Origin: Vibrio sinaloensis
Lineage (GTDB): Bacteria; Pseudomonadota; Gammaproteobacteria; Enterobacterales; Vibrionaceae
Direction of reading: 5' to 3'
Assembly (NCBI RefSeq): GCF_023195835.1
Contig: NZ_CP096199.1
Location: 2,046,001 to 2,110,000 of the forward strand
Length of the DNA: 64,000 nucleotides
Shown here: positions 42,825 to 51,108 of the stretch, one piece after another
How the letters are laid out: each line of letters starts with the position of its first letter
Numbering within the stretch: position 1 is the stretch's first letter
Made by a program: the position numbers and the translations under genes
Notes under the pieces: generated by a model
Told to the model about the DNA's origin: nothing
The model's database searches: none
Seen by the model: the letters and a program-made list of their open reading frames with translations, nothing else

Positions 42825-43880
42825 TTACAGGAATTCATCTGCGCCGCCGCCCAGCATGATTTCACCAGAATCCGCCATACGACGTGCCACAGCCAATACT
42901 TCTTTCTGCGCTGCTTCAACGTCCGATACTTTAATTGGCGGCATGGCTTCTAGGTCATCACGCATCATCTCAGCTGCACGCTTGGACATGTTCTTGAAGA
43001 TCTTGTCGCGCAGTGCATCGTCCGCGCCTTTCAGTGCACGCTGCAAGGCGTCTTGTGGCACATCGCGCAGCAGCTTCTGGATACCTTGGTCGTCGACCTC
43101 GATCAAGTTTTCGAACACGAACATCAGATCCTGAATCTGGGTCGCCATGTCTTCGTCTTGATCGCGGATTTGCTCCATCAAGATGCCTTCGACGTTGTTG
43201 TCCATATAGTTCATGATCTCGGCGGCCGCTTTCAGGCCACCAATTTTCGCTGCTTGAGCACCCGCTTGACCGGCGAACTGCTTCTCCATGATCTCGTTCA
43301 GCTCAGCCAGTGCTGACGGTTGAACTTCTTCAAGGTTGGCGATACGCATCATCAGGTCTAAACGATCACGCTCAGCAAACTGCGAGAGAATTTCTGCGGA
43401 TTGATCGGGCTCCAAGTAGGAAAGCACGATGGTTTGAATCTGTGGGTGCTCGTTAATGATGATACTCGCCACCTGACGTGGGTCCATCCATTTCAAAGAG
43501 TCCAGACCTTTCGAGCCAGTACCCAGTAGGATTTGGTCAACCAGGTTGTTGGCTTTATCTTCACCTAACGCCGCGACTAGGGCATTACGCATAAAGTCTT
43601 CGCTACCCATACCGATGTTGGTGTATTTCTGGATATCTTCCAAAAAGGCACGGTGGACAGCGCCCACTTTCTCTTGGCTCAAATCCGCCGCACGTGCCAT
43701 GGCACTACCCACACGTTGCACCTGTTTCGGCTCTAGGTGACGAATAATGCCCGCTGCATCTTCTTCGTTGAGACTCAATAATAAGATCGCCGCGCGCTCT
43801 TCGCCCGGAATACTGGCAATATCGACGGTGTTTTCGATCACTTCACCGCCTTCACCCTGGGGGACTATTTCGTTAGGCAT
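42825..43880 (-). CDS. fliG: Flagellar motor switch protein FliG
   Basis: The rotor protein that faces the stator. The 351 residues are intact: N-terminal FliF-binding domain, middle armadillo domain with the EHPQIQTIVLSYL segment, and a C-terminal charged domain (DDALRDKIFKNMSKRAAEMM) that carries torque. It overlaps the end of fliF by 8 bp. Confidence 0.97.
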   Translation of the reverse strand: MPNEIVPQGEGGEVIENTVDIASIPGEERAAILLLSLNEEDAAGIIRHLEPKQVQRVGSAMARAADLSQEKVGAVHRAFLEDIQKYTNIGMGSEDFMRNALVAALGEDKANNLVDQILLGTGSKGLDSLKWMDPRQVASIIINEHPQIQTIVLSYLEPDQSAEILSQFAERDRLDLMMRIANLEEVQPSALAELNEIMEKQFAGQAGAQAAKIGGLKAAAEIMNYMDNNVEGILMEQIRDQDEDMATQIQDLMFVFENLIEVDDQGIQKLLRDVPQDALQRALKGADDALRDKIFKNMSKRAAEMMRDDLEAMPPIKVSDVEAAQKEVLAVARRMADSGEIMLGGGADEFL

Positions 43881-45618
43881 CTTGCATCCAATTCTTCACA
43901 ACTTGTGCTGCAAGTTCTGGTTCATTAGCAACCAGCGCACGAACCGCTTTCAGCACGTCTTCATCTTTGTGTAAATTAGGCAAGTCAATACTTGAGCCAA
44001 ACTCAAACAACTCGCCACCATCTAAATCACCGCCGATTAAGCTTGTTTCACCATCAACACCGATTGGCAAGCCATCAGGGCCGTACAGCTGCTCGTCTTC
44101 ATCTGAAGCAGGGTTGAGCAGTTTCTTCATTGCTGGGCGAACCAAGACTAACACCACCACGATAATCACTAGCGCACTCGCAAACCAACGAATCCAATCG
44201 TTGAAGTTTGGATGTTCCCAAATTGGCACATCCGCCAGAACCTCAACTTCCGGCTCTGCGAACTGCATGCTAAGCACGTTGAGCAAATCGCCACGAGCTT
44301 CATTGAAACCGACAGTACCCACCAACAGCTGTTTAATAGAGTTTAGCTCAGCATCAGAAATCGGCTCATAGCTGGTTTCGCCGGTATCAGGGTTAACCAT
44401 GGCACGGTTCTTCACCGCTACAGCAACAGTTTGACGATTGACGATACCGGTTTGTCGACGTTCATGACTGATGGTGGTGTCGAGTTCAAAGTTACGCGTT
44501 GCCTCTTTGTGCACCGAACCTTGCCCGAGAAGACTTCCATCTTTCATTTGCGCCACATCTTGAGGGATAGACGCATCCGCTGGCGGCTGGTTACTCAGCG
44601 CGCCTGGCACACCTGCAACCACATTGCCGTTGTTGTAGTCTTCGAGCGTGTATTCACTACGTGTGGCAGGGGTATTTGGGTCAAAGCTTTTGCGTGTTTG
44701 CTCGACCGCACTGAAATCAAGCTCAATGTCCACTTGCGCGGTATAGTTGCCAAAGCCCAAAATAGGAATCAATACTGAGTCGATTTTTTCACGCAGCGCT
44801 TGCTCTTGTTTGCGCTCCAATTCGTGCTCTTTGCGGCGAGCCGCAGAGGCTGGGTCTTGCGAGCCTGAGCTGAGTAAACGACCGTGTTGGTCAGTCACTG
44901 TGATGCGATTGGGTTTCATGCCCGGCACCGCACTGGCCACCATATCAACCACAGAGTCGACTTCTTCTTGCTTTAAGTTAGTGCCAGTTTTGAGGGTTAA
45001 AAATACCGAAGCAGACGCTTCTTGGTTATGACGAACGAACACACTCTGTTTAGGTAGCGCAAGCAGCACGCGCGCTTTACGCACTTGCTTCATCTCTTCA
45101 ATTGCTTTCGACAACTGGCGCTCACGGCTCAACTTCAAGCGTTCTTGCTCTAGACGCTGAGACACACCGAATCCCATATCTTGCAACAGAATTTCGTCGC
45201 CGGCTTGTCGCTCCTGATTCAAGCCTGCACGCACCATGTCGAGTTTCAGGCTGTTGTAATCACTGGCAGGGACCAAAATGGTGTTGCCATCAAGTTTGTA
45301 TTCGAGTTTTTGCTGGTCAAGGTAGTCAAGAATAGGGATCAGCTCTTCTGTTTCATAGGCACCCAATGGGCGCATCTCTGGCTCTTTAACCCAGAAAAAC
45401 AGCATTACAATAAGCGCAACACAGATGGAGATAGACAGAACCAATACCACTTGACGCAGCAAGTCGAGATCACCGACGGCCATGTCAAACTTCGAACTGC
45501 TCTTTTCGTCCAGATCAGGATTCTGGACATTGGTGTCGAGATCGGTTGTTGCCAGCATTGCGCTATCTGCGCCGCCATCGGCAACTGCCAGATCCGTTGA
45601 TTGATTTTGCTCTGCCAC
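43873..45618 (-). CDS. fliF: Flagellar MS-ring protein FliF
   Basis: Forms the MS ring on which the basal body is built, 581 residues. Two membrane helices lie near 52-78 and 470-495, with the ring-building motifs between them and the FliG-binding tail at the C-terminus (LPNLHKDEDVLKAVRALVANEP region). It lies 17 bp after fliE. Confidence 0.97.
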   Translation of the reverse strand: MAEQNQSTDLAVADGGADSAMLATTDLDTNVQNPDLDEKSSSKFDMAVGDLDLLRQVVLVLSISICVALIVMLFFWVKEPEMRPLGAYETEELIPILDYLDQQKLEYKLDGNTILVPASDYNSLKLDMVRAGLNQERQAGDEILLQDMGFGVSQRLEQERLKLSRERQLSKAIEEMKQVRKARVLLALPKQSVFVRHNQEASASVFLTLKTGTNLKQEEVDSVVDMVASAVPGMKPNRITVTDQHGRLLSSGSQDPASAARRKEHELERKQEQALREKIDSVLIPILGFGNYTAQVDIELDFSAVEQTRKSFDPNTPATRSEYTLEDYNNGNVVAGVPGALSNQPPADASIPQDVAQMKDGSLLGQGSVHKEATRNFELDTTISHERRQTGIVNRQTVAVAVKNRAMVNPDTGETSYEPISDAELNSIKQLLVGTVGFNEARGDLLNVLSMQFAEPEVEVLADVPIWEHPNFNDWIRWFASALVIIVVVLVLVRPAMKKLLNPASDEDEQLYGPDGLPIGVDGETSLIGGDLDGGELFEFGSSIDLPNLHKDEDVLKAVRALVANEPELAAQVVKNWMQDA

Positions 45619-45635
45619 AGACTTTACCTAACTAC

Positions 45636-45947
45636 TTAAACCGGCATGTTCATCAATTCTTTGTACGCTTCCACCAGCTTGTTGCGTACTTGAATTGTTG
45701 CTTCAAAAGCGACACTGGATTTGTTTCTCGCGATCATCACGTCAGAAAGAGAGACATCGGCATCACCGCGATCAAAACGCATTTGCAGATCACTCGAGGT
45801 TTTTGAAAGACTATTGACGTTATTGATGGCATTGTTGAGCAGCTGACCAAAGTCGGCACCGACAGCTTGTCCTGTCGCCGCTGGTTTAGTACCGCTTGCT
45901 TCGAACATCATTGCTTGCATTTCACTTTGAAAACCATCAACTCTCAT
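45636..45947 (-). CDS. fliE: Flagellar hook-basal body protein FliE
   Basis: The small rod protein that joins the MS ring to the rod and is exported first. The start MRVDGFQSEMQ is preferred because GAGG lies 7 bp upstream and it gives 103 residues; a start 18 bp earlier is less good. The C-terminal helix (VAFEATIQVRNKLVEAYKEL) is typical. A consensus sigma-54 promoter precedes it, so it leads the fliEFGHIJ unit. Confidence 0.95.
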   Translation of the reverse strand: MRVDGFQSEMQAMMFEASGTKPAATGQAVGADFGQLLNNAINNVNSLSKTSSDLQMRFDRGDADVSLSDVMIARNKSSVAFEATIQVRNKLVEAYKELMNMPV

Positions 45948-46000
45948 CAAAACCTCGGTTGTCAACTCTTTGACATATTCATGTGCTGGACTTATGACGC

Positions 46001-46016
46001 TGCAATCCTCGTGCCA
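46001..46016 (-). promoter_or_regulatory. Sigma-54 promoter of the fliE operon
   Basis: On the minus strand TGGCACGAGGATTGCA is a perfect RpoN match (TGGCACG-N4-TTGCA). The start of fliE is 54 bp downstream of it. Confidence 0.92.
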
Positions 46017-46042
46017 CGTCGGTTGATAGGGAAAATAACACG

Positions 46043-47446
46043 TTAGTTTGGAATATCAATCCCAGCATCACGCATTTTTGCTAACTTGTAGCGCAAAGTT
46101 CGTGGACTTATGCCGAGTTTTTCGGCCATCTCTTTGCGGCGACCATTACACTCCTCTAGCGTTTCGAGGATGATGGCAAATTCTTGGTCTCTGAGCTCAC
46201 CGCCAAGGCCACTGCCTGAGGTCACATTTTTTGTCGCTTCTGCGATTGGCTTAACGTCAGGCGCCACGGCGCTGTCGCTGTTTTCTACCGCCACTTGTAA
46301 GCCTGAGGCGTCTTGCCAATCCAGTCCTTCAAGTAGGATATGTCCGGCCTCAATGTGGCCATTTTCACTGAGGATCAACGCGCGCTGTACCACATTGTCG
46401 AGCTCGCGAACGTTACCTGGCCATGGATACGCCAAAAGTTTAGCCACCGCTTGTGGTGATAGCGTCGGAACGGGTAGACCCAGTTTTTGGCAATGGCGCT
46501 CAACTAAGTGATTAGCCAATGGTTCGATATCACCCTGACGCTCACTCAGCGCCGGCCATGTAATTGGGAAAACATTGAGTCGGTAGTATAAATCTTCGCG
46601 GAAATTGCCTTCTTGAACGTACTGCTTAAGATCGCGGTTACTGGTCGCCAATACCCGCACATCAAGCTTAACGCTTTTTCTACTGCCTAAGCGCTCAACC
46701 TCACGCTCTTGCAAAACGCGCAATAATTTTGCTTGTAGGTTCAGGTCCATTTCGCTGATTTCGTCCAACAAAATGGTCCCCCCTTGCGCTTGCTCGAACT
46801 TACCTGGGCACGCTTGTACCGCTCCCGTGAACGCCCCTTTTTCGTAGCCAAACAGGGTCGCTTCGAGCATGTTGTCAGGAATGGCAGCACAGTTGATCGC
46901 CACAAATGGTCCATCTTTGCGATTCGATGCGTTGTGGATGTAGCGAGACATCACCTCTTTTCCCGAACCGCTTGGACCCAACACCATCACACTGGCATCG
47001 GTTTTGGCAACTTTGTCGGCCAGCGCCAATAACTTAATACTTTTTTCATCGGCCACGACCGCGTCGCCGTTATCATCGGATTTTACTGGGGCATAGCGGC
47101 TGACCATATTAAGCAACACTTCTGGCGCAAACGGCTTGGCCATGTAGTCAATCGCTCCATCTTTCATCGCTGATACCGCATCTTCGATGTTGGCGTACGC
47201 CGTCATCAGCAATACAGGTAAGTTAGGCCAATGTTGCTTAATGCTGCGCAGCAGAGCTAAGCCGCCCATACCTGCCATTTGCACGTCAGAAACAACAATG
47301 TCGACACTGTTTGATTTGAGTTTGACTAAGGCATCTTCAGCGCTATCAGCTTCGAGCCACTCGTAACCCGCCAGCGCTAATGTATCGACCAGAGCCTCAC
47401 GTAGACCTTCATCATCTTCTACTATTAGGACCTTACTTTGAGCCAT
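46043..47446 (-). CDS. flrC: Flagellar sigma-54-dependent response regulator FlrC
   Basis: Phosphorylated by FlrB; activates middle flagellar genes. The 467 residues have a receiver domain with phosphoacceptor Asp54, a AAA+ domain with Walker A GPSGSGKE and the sigma-54 contact loop GAFTGA, and a C-terminal Fis-type helix-turn-helix (GISPRTLRYKLAK). The start at MAQSKVL puts the acceptor at Asp54, as reported in V. cholerae, and has GGAG 7 bp upstream; a start two codons earlier has the site too close. It lies 2 bp after flrB. Confidence 0.96.
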   Translation of the reverse strand: MAQSKVLIVEDDEGLREALVDTLALAGYEWLEADSAEDALVKLKSNSVDIVVSDVQMAGMGGLALLRSIKQHWPNLPVLLMTAYANIEDAVSAMKDGAIDYMAKPFAPEVLLNMVSRYAPVKSDDNGDAVVADEKSIKLLALADKVAKTDASVMVLGPSGSGKEVMSRYIHNASNRKDGPFVAINCAAIPDNMLEATLFGYEKGAFTGAVQACPGKFEQAQGGTILLDEISEMDLNLQAKLLRVLQEREVERLGSRKSVKLDVRVLATSNRDLKQYVQEGNFREDLYYRLNVFPITWPALSERQGDIEPLANHLVERHCQKLGLPVPTLSPQAVAKLLAYPWPGNVRELDNVVQRALILSENGHIEAGHILLEGLDWQDASGLQVAVENSDSAVAPDVKPIAEATKNVTSGSGLGGELRDQEFAIILETLEECNGRRKEMAEKLGISPRTLRYKLAKMRDAGIDIPN

Positions 47447-47448
47447 TG

Positions 47449-48507
47449 TCATTCTCCAGTGATTGGTTCTTGTTCAACATCAGGGCGACGTTCTAGCGGT
47501 AGGCACATAGTAAAGCACGCCCCTTCTCCCTGTTCTGAAATCAGTTCTAACCTACCTTCATGGGCGCGACATACCATTTGTACGACCGCGAGTCCCAGCC
47601 CCGTGCCTTGAGAACGAGTGGTGAAGAAAGGTTCCATAATTTTGTTTTGCAACTCAGGTGGTACGCCAGGTCCGCTATCTTGGACCGAAATTCGCAGCTC
47701 GCCATTGACCGGACGACAAAACACGTCCAGTTGCGACCCTTTACCGGCGATTTGAATTGCATTCATCACCAAATTGCTCAGTGCAGAAGCAATCGCATTG
47801 GCATTACCAAGCAGTTGTGTCTGCTCCTGTTCGACTTCGAGGTGATAATCAATTTGGTTGGTTTTTAAGGCGGTTTCAATCATCGGAGAGAACTCAGCAA
47901 TCAACGCCTCGACGGTGAAAGGCTTAACCACTTTGTTATCGCCTCCTTTGGCAAACAACAGCATGTCGTTGACCTGTTTTTCAAGATCGTGCAAGCGATC
48001 CATCAACTTGGTTTGAAAGCGGTCTTTGGTTGCGGCGGGCAAATTGGGCGCAGCGAGGTTTGAGGCATACAACATCGCACTCGACAAAGGGGTGCGCACT
48101 TGGTGAGCGAGTGACGCTACCATACGTCCGAGCGAAGACAAGCGCTGCAAGTCACTGATCCGAGATTGCAACAATCGAGTTTCTGTCAGGTCAGTGATCA
48201 GAATTAACTGCCCTGTGGTTGATGCAGAGATAGCCAAACGAACTTTTCGCCCATTGCGCAGGGAAATCTCATGGCCATCGTCTTCACGCGGCGCAAACGC
48301 TTGTTGAATGACTTCAAACCATTTGTCTCCCACCAGAGGCAACTCCAACAAACGCTGTGCTTCTGGGTTAGCTTCCTGCACCGTGCCCTGAGTATCAAGC
48401 AAAATAACGCCAGCAGGCATCACATCCAATACCTGTTGGTAACGTTCGACTTGTTGCTCCAGAGTACCGAGTGGTGTTGGGTTATCTGTAGGTGGTGTTG
48501 AATGCAT
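47449..48507 (-). CDS. flrB: Flagellar sensor histidine kinase FlrB
   Basis: A cytosolic kinase of 352 residues without membrane segments. A PAS-like domain (about 20-110) is followed by the phosphoacceptor His135 in SLAHQVRTPLS and the ATPase motifs DSGPGVP and GTGLGLAVVQ. It phosphorylates FlrC. The flrBC pair has its own sigma-54 promoter. Confidence 0.95.
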   Translation of the reverse strand: MHSTPPTDNPTPLGTLEQQVERYQQVLDVMPAGVILLDTQGTVQEANPEAQRLLELPLVGDKWFEVIQQAFAPREDDGHEISLRNGRKVRLAISASTTGQLILITDLTETRLLQSRISDLQRLSSLGRMVASLAHQVRTPLSSAMLYASNLAAPNLPAATKDRFQTKLMDRLHDLEKQVNDMLLFAKGGDNKVVKPFTVEALIAEFSPMIETALKTNQIDYHLEVEQEQTQLLGNANAIASALSNLVMNAIQIAGKGSQLDVFCRPVNGELRISVQDSGPGVPPELQNKIMEPFFTTRSQGTGLGLAVVQMVCRAHEGRLELISEQGEGACFTMCLPLERRPDVEQEPITGE

Positions 48508-48530
48508 GACGTATTTCTGCCTTAAAAACT

Positions 48531-48569
48531 ACAATAGCCTGTAATGCAAAAAGCACGCCAGGCTATTGT
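48531..48569 (-). terminator. Inverted repeat around the flrB promoter, possible flrA terminator
   Basis: Perfect 11-bp arms ACAATAGCCTG / CAGGCTATTGT enclose 17 bp. Read on the minus strand after the flrA stop the stem is followed by AGTTTTTAA, so it resembles an intrinsic terminator with a long loop; the loop and upper stem hold the sigma-54 promoter of flrBC. Confidence 0.6.
48545..48560 (-). promoter_or_regulatory. Sigma-54 promoter of flrBC
   Basis: On the minus strand TGGCGTGCTTTTTGCA has GG-N10-GC and matches 14 of 16 RpoN positions overall. In V. cholerae FlrA with sigma-54 drives flrBC. Confidence 0.88.
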
Positions 48570-48627
48570 TGTTATTTTTCAATCACTTAATCTTAAGTCG
48601 GTAAATTGACAGTCAATATTTGAACAC

Positions 48628-50094
48628 TTACCGCTGCAAATTGTACTTGCGCATCTTCTCAACCAAAGTGGTACGACGCATACCCAACATATCAGCGGCC
48701 CGCGCCACCACGCCCCCTTGGGCGTCTAATGCTTGATTGATCATATTCACTTCCAACTCGGCTAACATCTCTTTCAAGTTAACCCCTTCAGGAGGCAGGC
48801 TTTGCGGCGCATTTTCATGTTGCTCAAATACGTCATTCGACTCAAAACTGAAATCCTCAGAGAAGATGTCTTGCAGAGCGTCACGCTCTTGTTCTTCAAC
48901 CGATTCGCGGCTGTGATACTCAGGCTGGAATTCAGGAATATCACTATAACGATACTTAGTCGGTAAATGATTCACATCAACCAGACTGTTGGGATAAAGA
49001 ATGATCATCCGCTCAACTAGGTTGGCCAGTTCACGGACGTTGCCCGGCCACTCGTGCTCCATTAGGGAGTTTATCGAGCGAGGTGTAAAGCAGATTGGCT
49101 GTGCCCCTTCCGACTCCATTCTGGTCATCAACTCTTGAAGCAGCAGCGGAATGTCTTCTTTACGCTCACGCAGTGCCGGCATCTCTATCGGGAACACATT
49201 CAGTCGGTAGTATAAGTCTTCACGGAATGATTCGTCGTCAATCATAGACTCAAGATTTCGGTGAGTCGCCGCAATCACGCGTACGTTGACACGAATAGTG
49301 GTATTACCCCCGACGCGTTCAAAACAGCGCTCTTGCAACACACGCAGCAGCTTCACTTGCATCGGCATTGGCATATCGCCAATTTCATCCAAAAACAGTG
49401 TGCCACCTTCGGCCAACTCAAAGCGCCCTTTACGCGAGGTGATCGCCCCAGTAAACGCCCCTTTTTCGTGACCAAACAGTTCACTTTCAAGCAAATCCGC
49501 AGGTATCGCTCCACAGTTGATTGGTACAAATGGACCATTGCGGCGCGCGGAATGATAATGGATATTGCGTGCCACAACCTCTTTACCCGTTCCTGATTCA
49601 CCAAGGATAAGAACATTGGCTTCGGTACCAGACACCTGTTCGATAAGATGGCGAACATCTTTAATGCCAAGACTCTGCCCCACCAAACTGCGAAACAGGG
49701 TATTTTTACGTGAAGAGGAAAGGACATTGACCCCTTTGCGGCCAAGGAAATCCTTACAATGACGGAGCGCTTCACTTAATTGCGGATAGTTAAGAGGGTA
49801 CTCAAGATCACCGACATAGTTTGTCAGCTCTTCAACAGGATAAGAATGCTTACCCGCAATCAACAAAGGAATATGGTTGGCTTGGGCGAGTTGTTGGCTC
49901 AATTCGACAGGAAGCTGCTCGCCATTAAGGGAACCCAGGATACATCCAGCCCATACTTGCGACCAATCGATACTGGCCAGCTGATCCGAGCAGACCGCCT
50001 CACATTGTTCTCCAACAAATTCTAAAATAGTACTGAGATTGGTACGAGCTTGTGCATCATCTTCAATCACAAGTAGTTTTGCTAAACCTTGCAT
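48628..50094 (-). CDS. flrA: Flagellar master regulator FlrA
   Basis: The class I activator of the polar flagellum; in V. cholerae c-di-GMP binding inhibits it. The 488 residues comprise an N-terminal FleQ-type domain that resembles a receiver but lacks the phosphoacceptor Asp (the strand ends CILGSL), a AAA+ domain with GESGTGKE (about 165-172) and GAFTGA, and a Fis-type helix-turn-helix ([15 protein letters not shown]). It has its own sigma-70-like promoter. Confidence 0.96.
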   Translation of the reverse strand: MQGLAKLLVIEDDAQARTNLSTILEFVGEQCEAVCSDQLASIDWSQVWAGCILGSLNGEQLPVELSQQLAQANHIPLLIAGKHSYPVEELTNYVGDLEYPLNYPQLSEALRHCKDFLGRKGVNVLSSSRKNTLFRSLVGQSLGIKDVRHLIEQVSGTEANVLILGESGTGKEVVARNIHYHSARRNGPFVPINCGAIPADLLESELFGHEKGAFTGAITSRKGRFELAEGGTLFLDEIGDMPMPMQVKLLRVLQERCFERVGGNTTIRVNVRVIAATHRNLESMIDDESFREDLYYRLNVFPIEMPALRERKEDIPLLLQELMTRMESEGAQPICFTPRSINSLMEHEWPGNVRELANLVERMIILYPNSLVDVNHLPTKYRYSDIPEFQPEYHSRESVEEQERDALQDIFSEDFSFESNDVFEQHENAPQSLPPEGVNLKEMLAELEVNMINQALDAQGGVVARAADMLGMRRTTLVEKMRKYNLQR

Positions 50095-50159
50095 AGGTGA
50101 GATAGTTTGCCTTTATTATTCAACGTTGTGGCTGGTTTATGTTTCTAGCGTTACAGATA

Positions 50160-50187
50160 ACTATAGTTGAGAAAGCTCGCTAGACAA
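50160..50187 (-). promoter_or_regulatory. Sigma-70-like promoter of flrA
   Basis: On the minus strand TTGTCT and TATAGT are spaced by 16 bp; the flrA ATG is 66 bp downstream. This agrees with flrA as the housekeeping-driven top of the hierarchy. Confidence 0.5.
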
Positions 50188-50211
50188 TGGATAAAAATTC
50201 AGCAACAAAAA

Positions 50212-50236
50212 AAGCCACTAGGCTAGTTAGTGGCTT
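50212..50236 (-). terminator. Terminator of flaG-fliD-flaI-fliS
   Basis: A perfect 9-bp stem AAGCCACTA / TAGTGGCTT with a 7-nt loop; the minus strand continues TTTTTGTTG. It separates fliS from flrA. Confidence 0.92.
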
Positions 50237-50358
50237 CTATTCTATTTGATAAAAAAAATATGGCAACCAAGCGATTGCTTGATGTGATGTTAGCCCAAAA
50301 GCGATCCGTGACTAAAAAGCCCCACAGTTCAATAATTAACCACTTTATTAGGTTTTAC

Positions 50359-50769
50359 TTATAAGCCCACATCCGCGGCGGTCAAATTATGGTATTCGCT
50401 TGGAATTTGATCCCATGCAGATTTTATTTCACGAATAATTTCTATCACGTCGTCGATCGGTTGTGGATCATTTTGGTGATTCGCTTCGGTAATTTGAGTA
50501 ATCATGAACTCGTATAACTGATCAAGATTTTGAGCGATATCACCACCATCATCCATCGACAGGCAGCTGCGAAGACTGATCACAATATCGAGCGCTTTGC
50601 CAAGACGCTCACCTTTGACAGGAATGTTCCCTGCAAGCATCGCCGCTTTGCCTTGAATCAAACGTTCGATGGCCCCAGCCATTAGCATTTGAACAATTTT
50701 ATGCGGGGAGGCCGCACTGAGCTGGCTATCAACCGATACCTTCTTGTAAGCCTGTAGTGAACCACGCAT
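50359..50769 (-). CDS. fliS: Flagellin export chaperone FliS
   Basis: A four-helix cytosolic chaperone of 136 residues that binds the C-terminus of flagellin before export. It begins with the typical MRGSLQAYKKVSVDSQLSAA and has KIVQMLMAGAIERL. The last gene before the terminator and flrA; called flaJ in V. parahaemolyticus. Confidence 0.94.
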   Translation of the reverse strand: MRGSLQAYKKVSVDSQLSAASPHKIVQMLMAGAIERLIQGKAAMLAGNIPVKGERLGKALDIVISLRSCLSMDDGGDIAQNLDQLYEFMITQITEANHQNDPQPIDDVIEIIREIKSAWDQIPSEYHNLTAADVGL

Positions 50770-50784
50770 AACAAACCTCTTAAT

Positions 50785-51108
50785 TTATAAAAACTTCTGA
50801 TACTGCTGAACCGAACGTTTACCATGACGGTATTTCTGTAACGCTTGACCAAATTCAGCAGTCTTATCCTGCATCGTCGCCACAACAGTTTGCGTTCGTT
50901 GAACGGCATCTTGCCACTGTTGTGAGCAACTCAGCTCTGGATGCGCCTGTAGCGCTTCCAGTAAACTTTGCAATATCTGTTCCCTTATATCGACTAGGCG
51001 CGCGATATCTTCAACGCTTAGCTCCGTTGCGGCCAAAGCGAGCTCAATTTCGTGATCTACATCACTCAAAGCATCAAGTTGACCCGCAATCTCCTTATCC
51101 AAGGGCAT
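50785..51108 (-). CDS. flaI: Flagellar protein FlaI (FliT-like position)
   Basis: A small helical protein of 107 residues between fliD and fliS, where enterobacteria carry the FliD chaperone FliT. Vibrio flaI occupies exactly this place. The sequence is mainly amphipathic helix with no membrane segment. Its ATG overlaps the fliD stop by 14 bp. A chaperone role for FliD is inferred from position only. Confidence 0.83.
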   Translation of the reverse strand: MPLDKEIAGQLDALSDVDHEIELALAATELSVEDIARLVDIREQILQSLLEALQAHPELSCSQQWQDAVQRTQTVVATMQDKTAEFGQALQKYRHGKRSVQQYQKFL

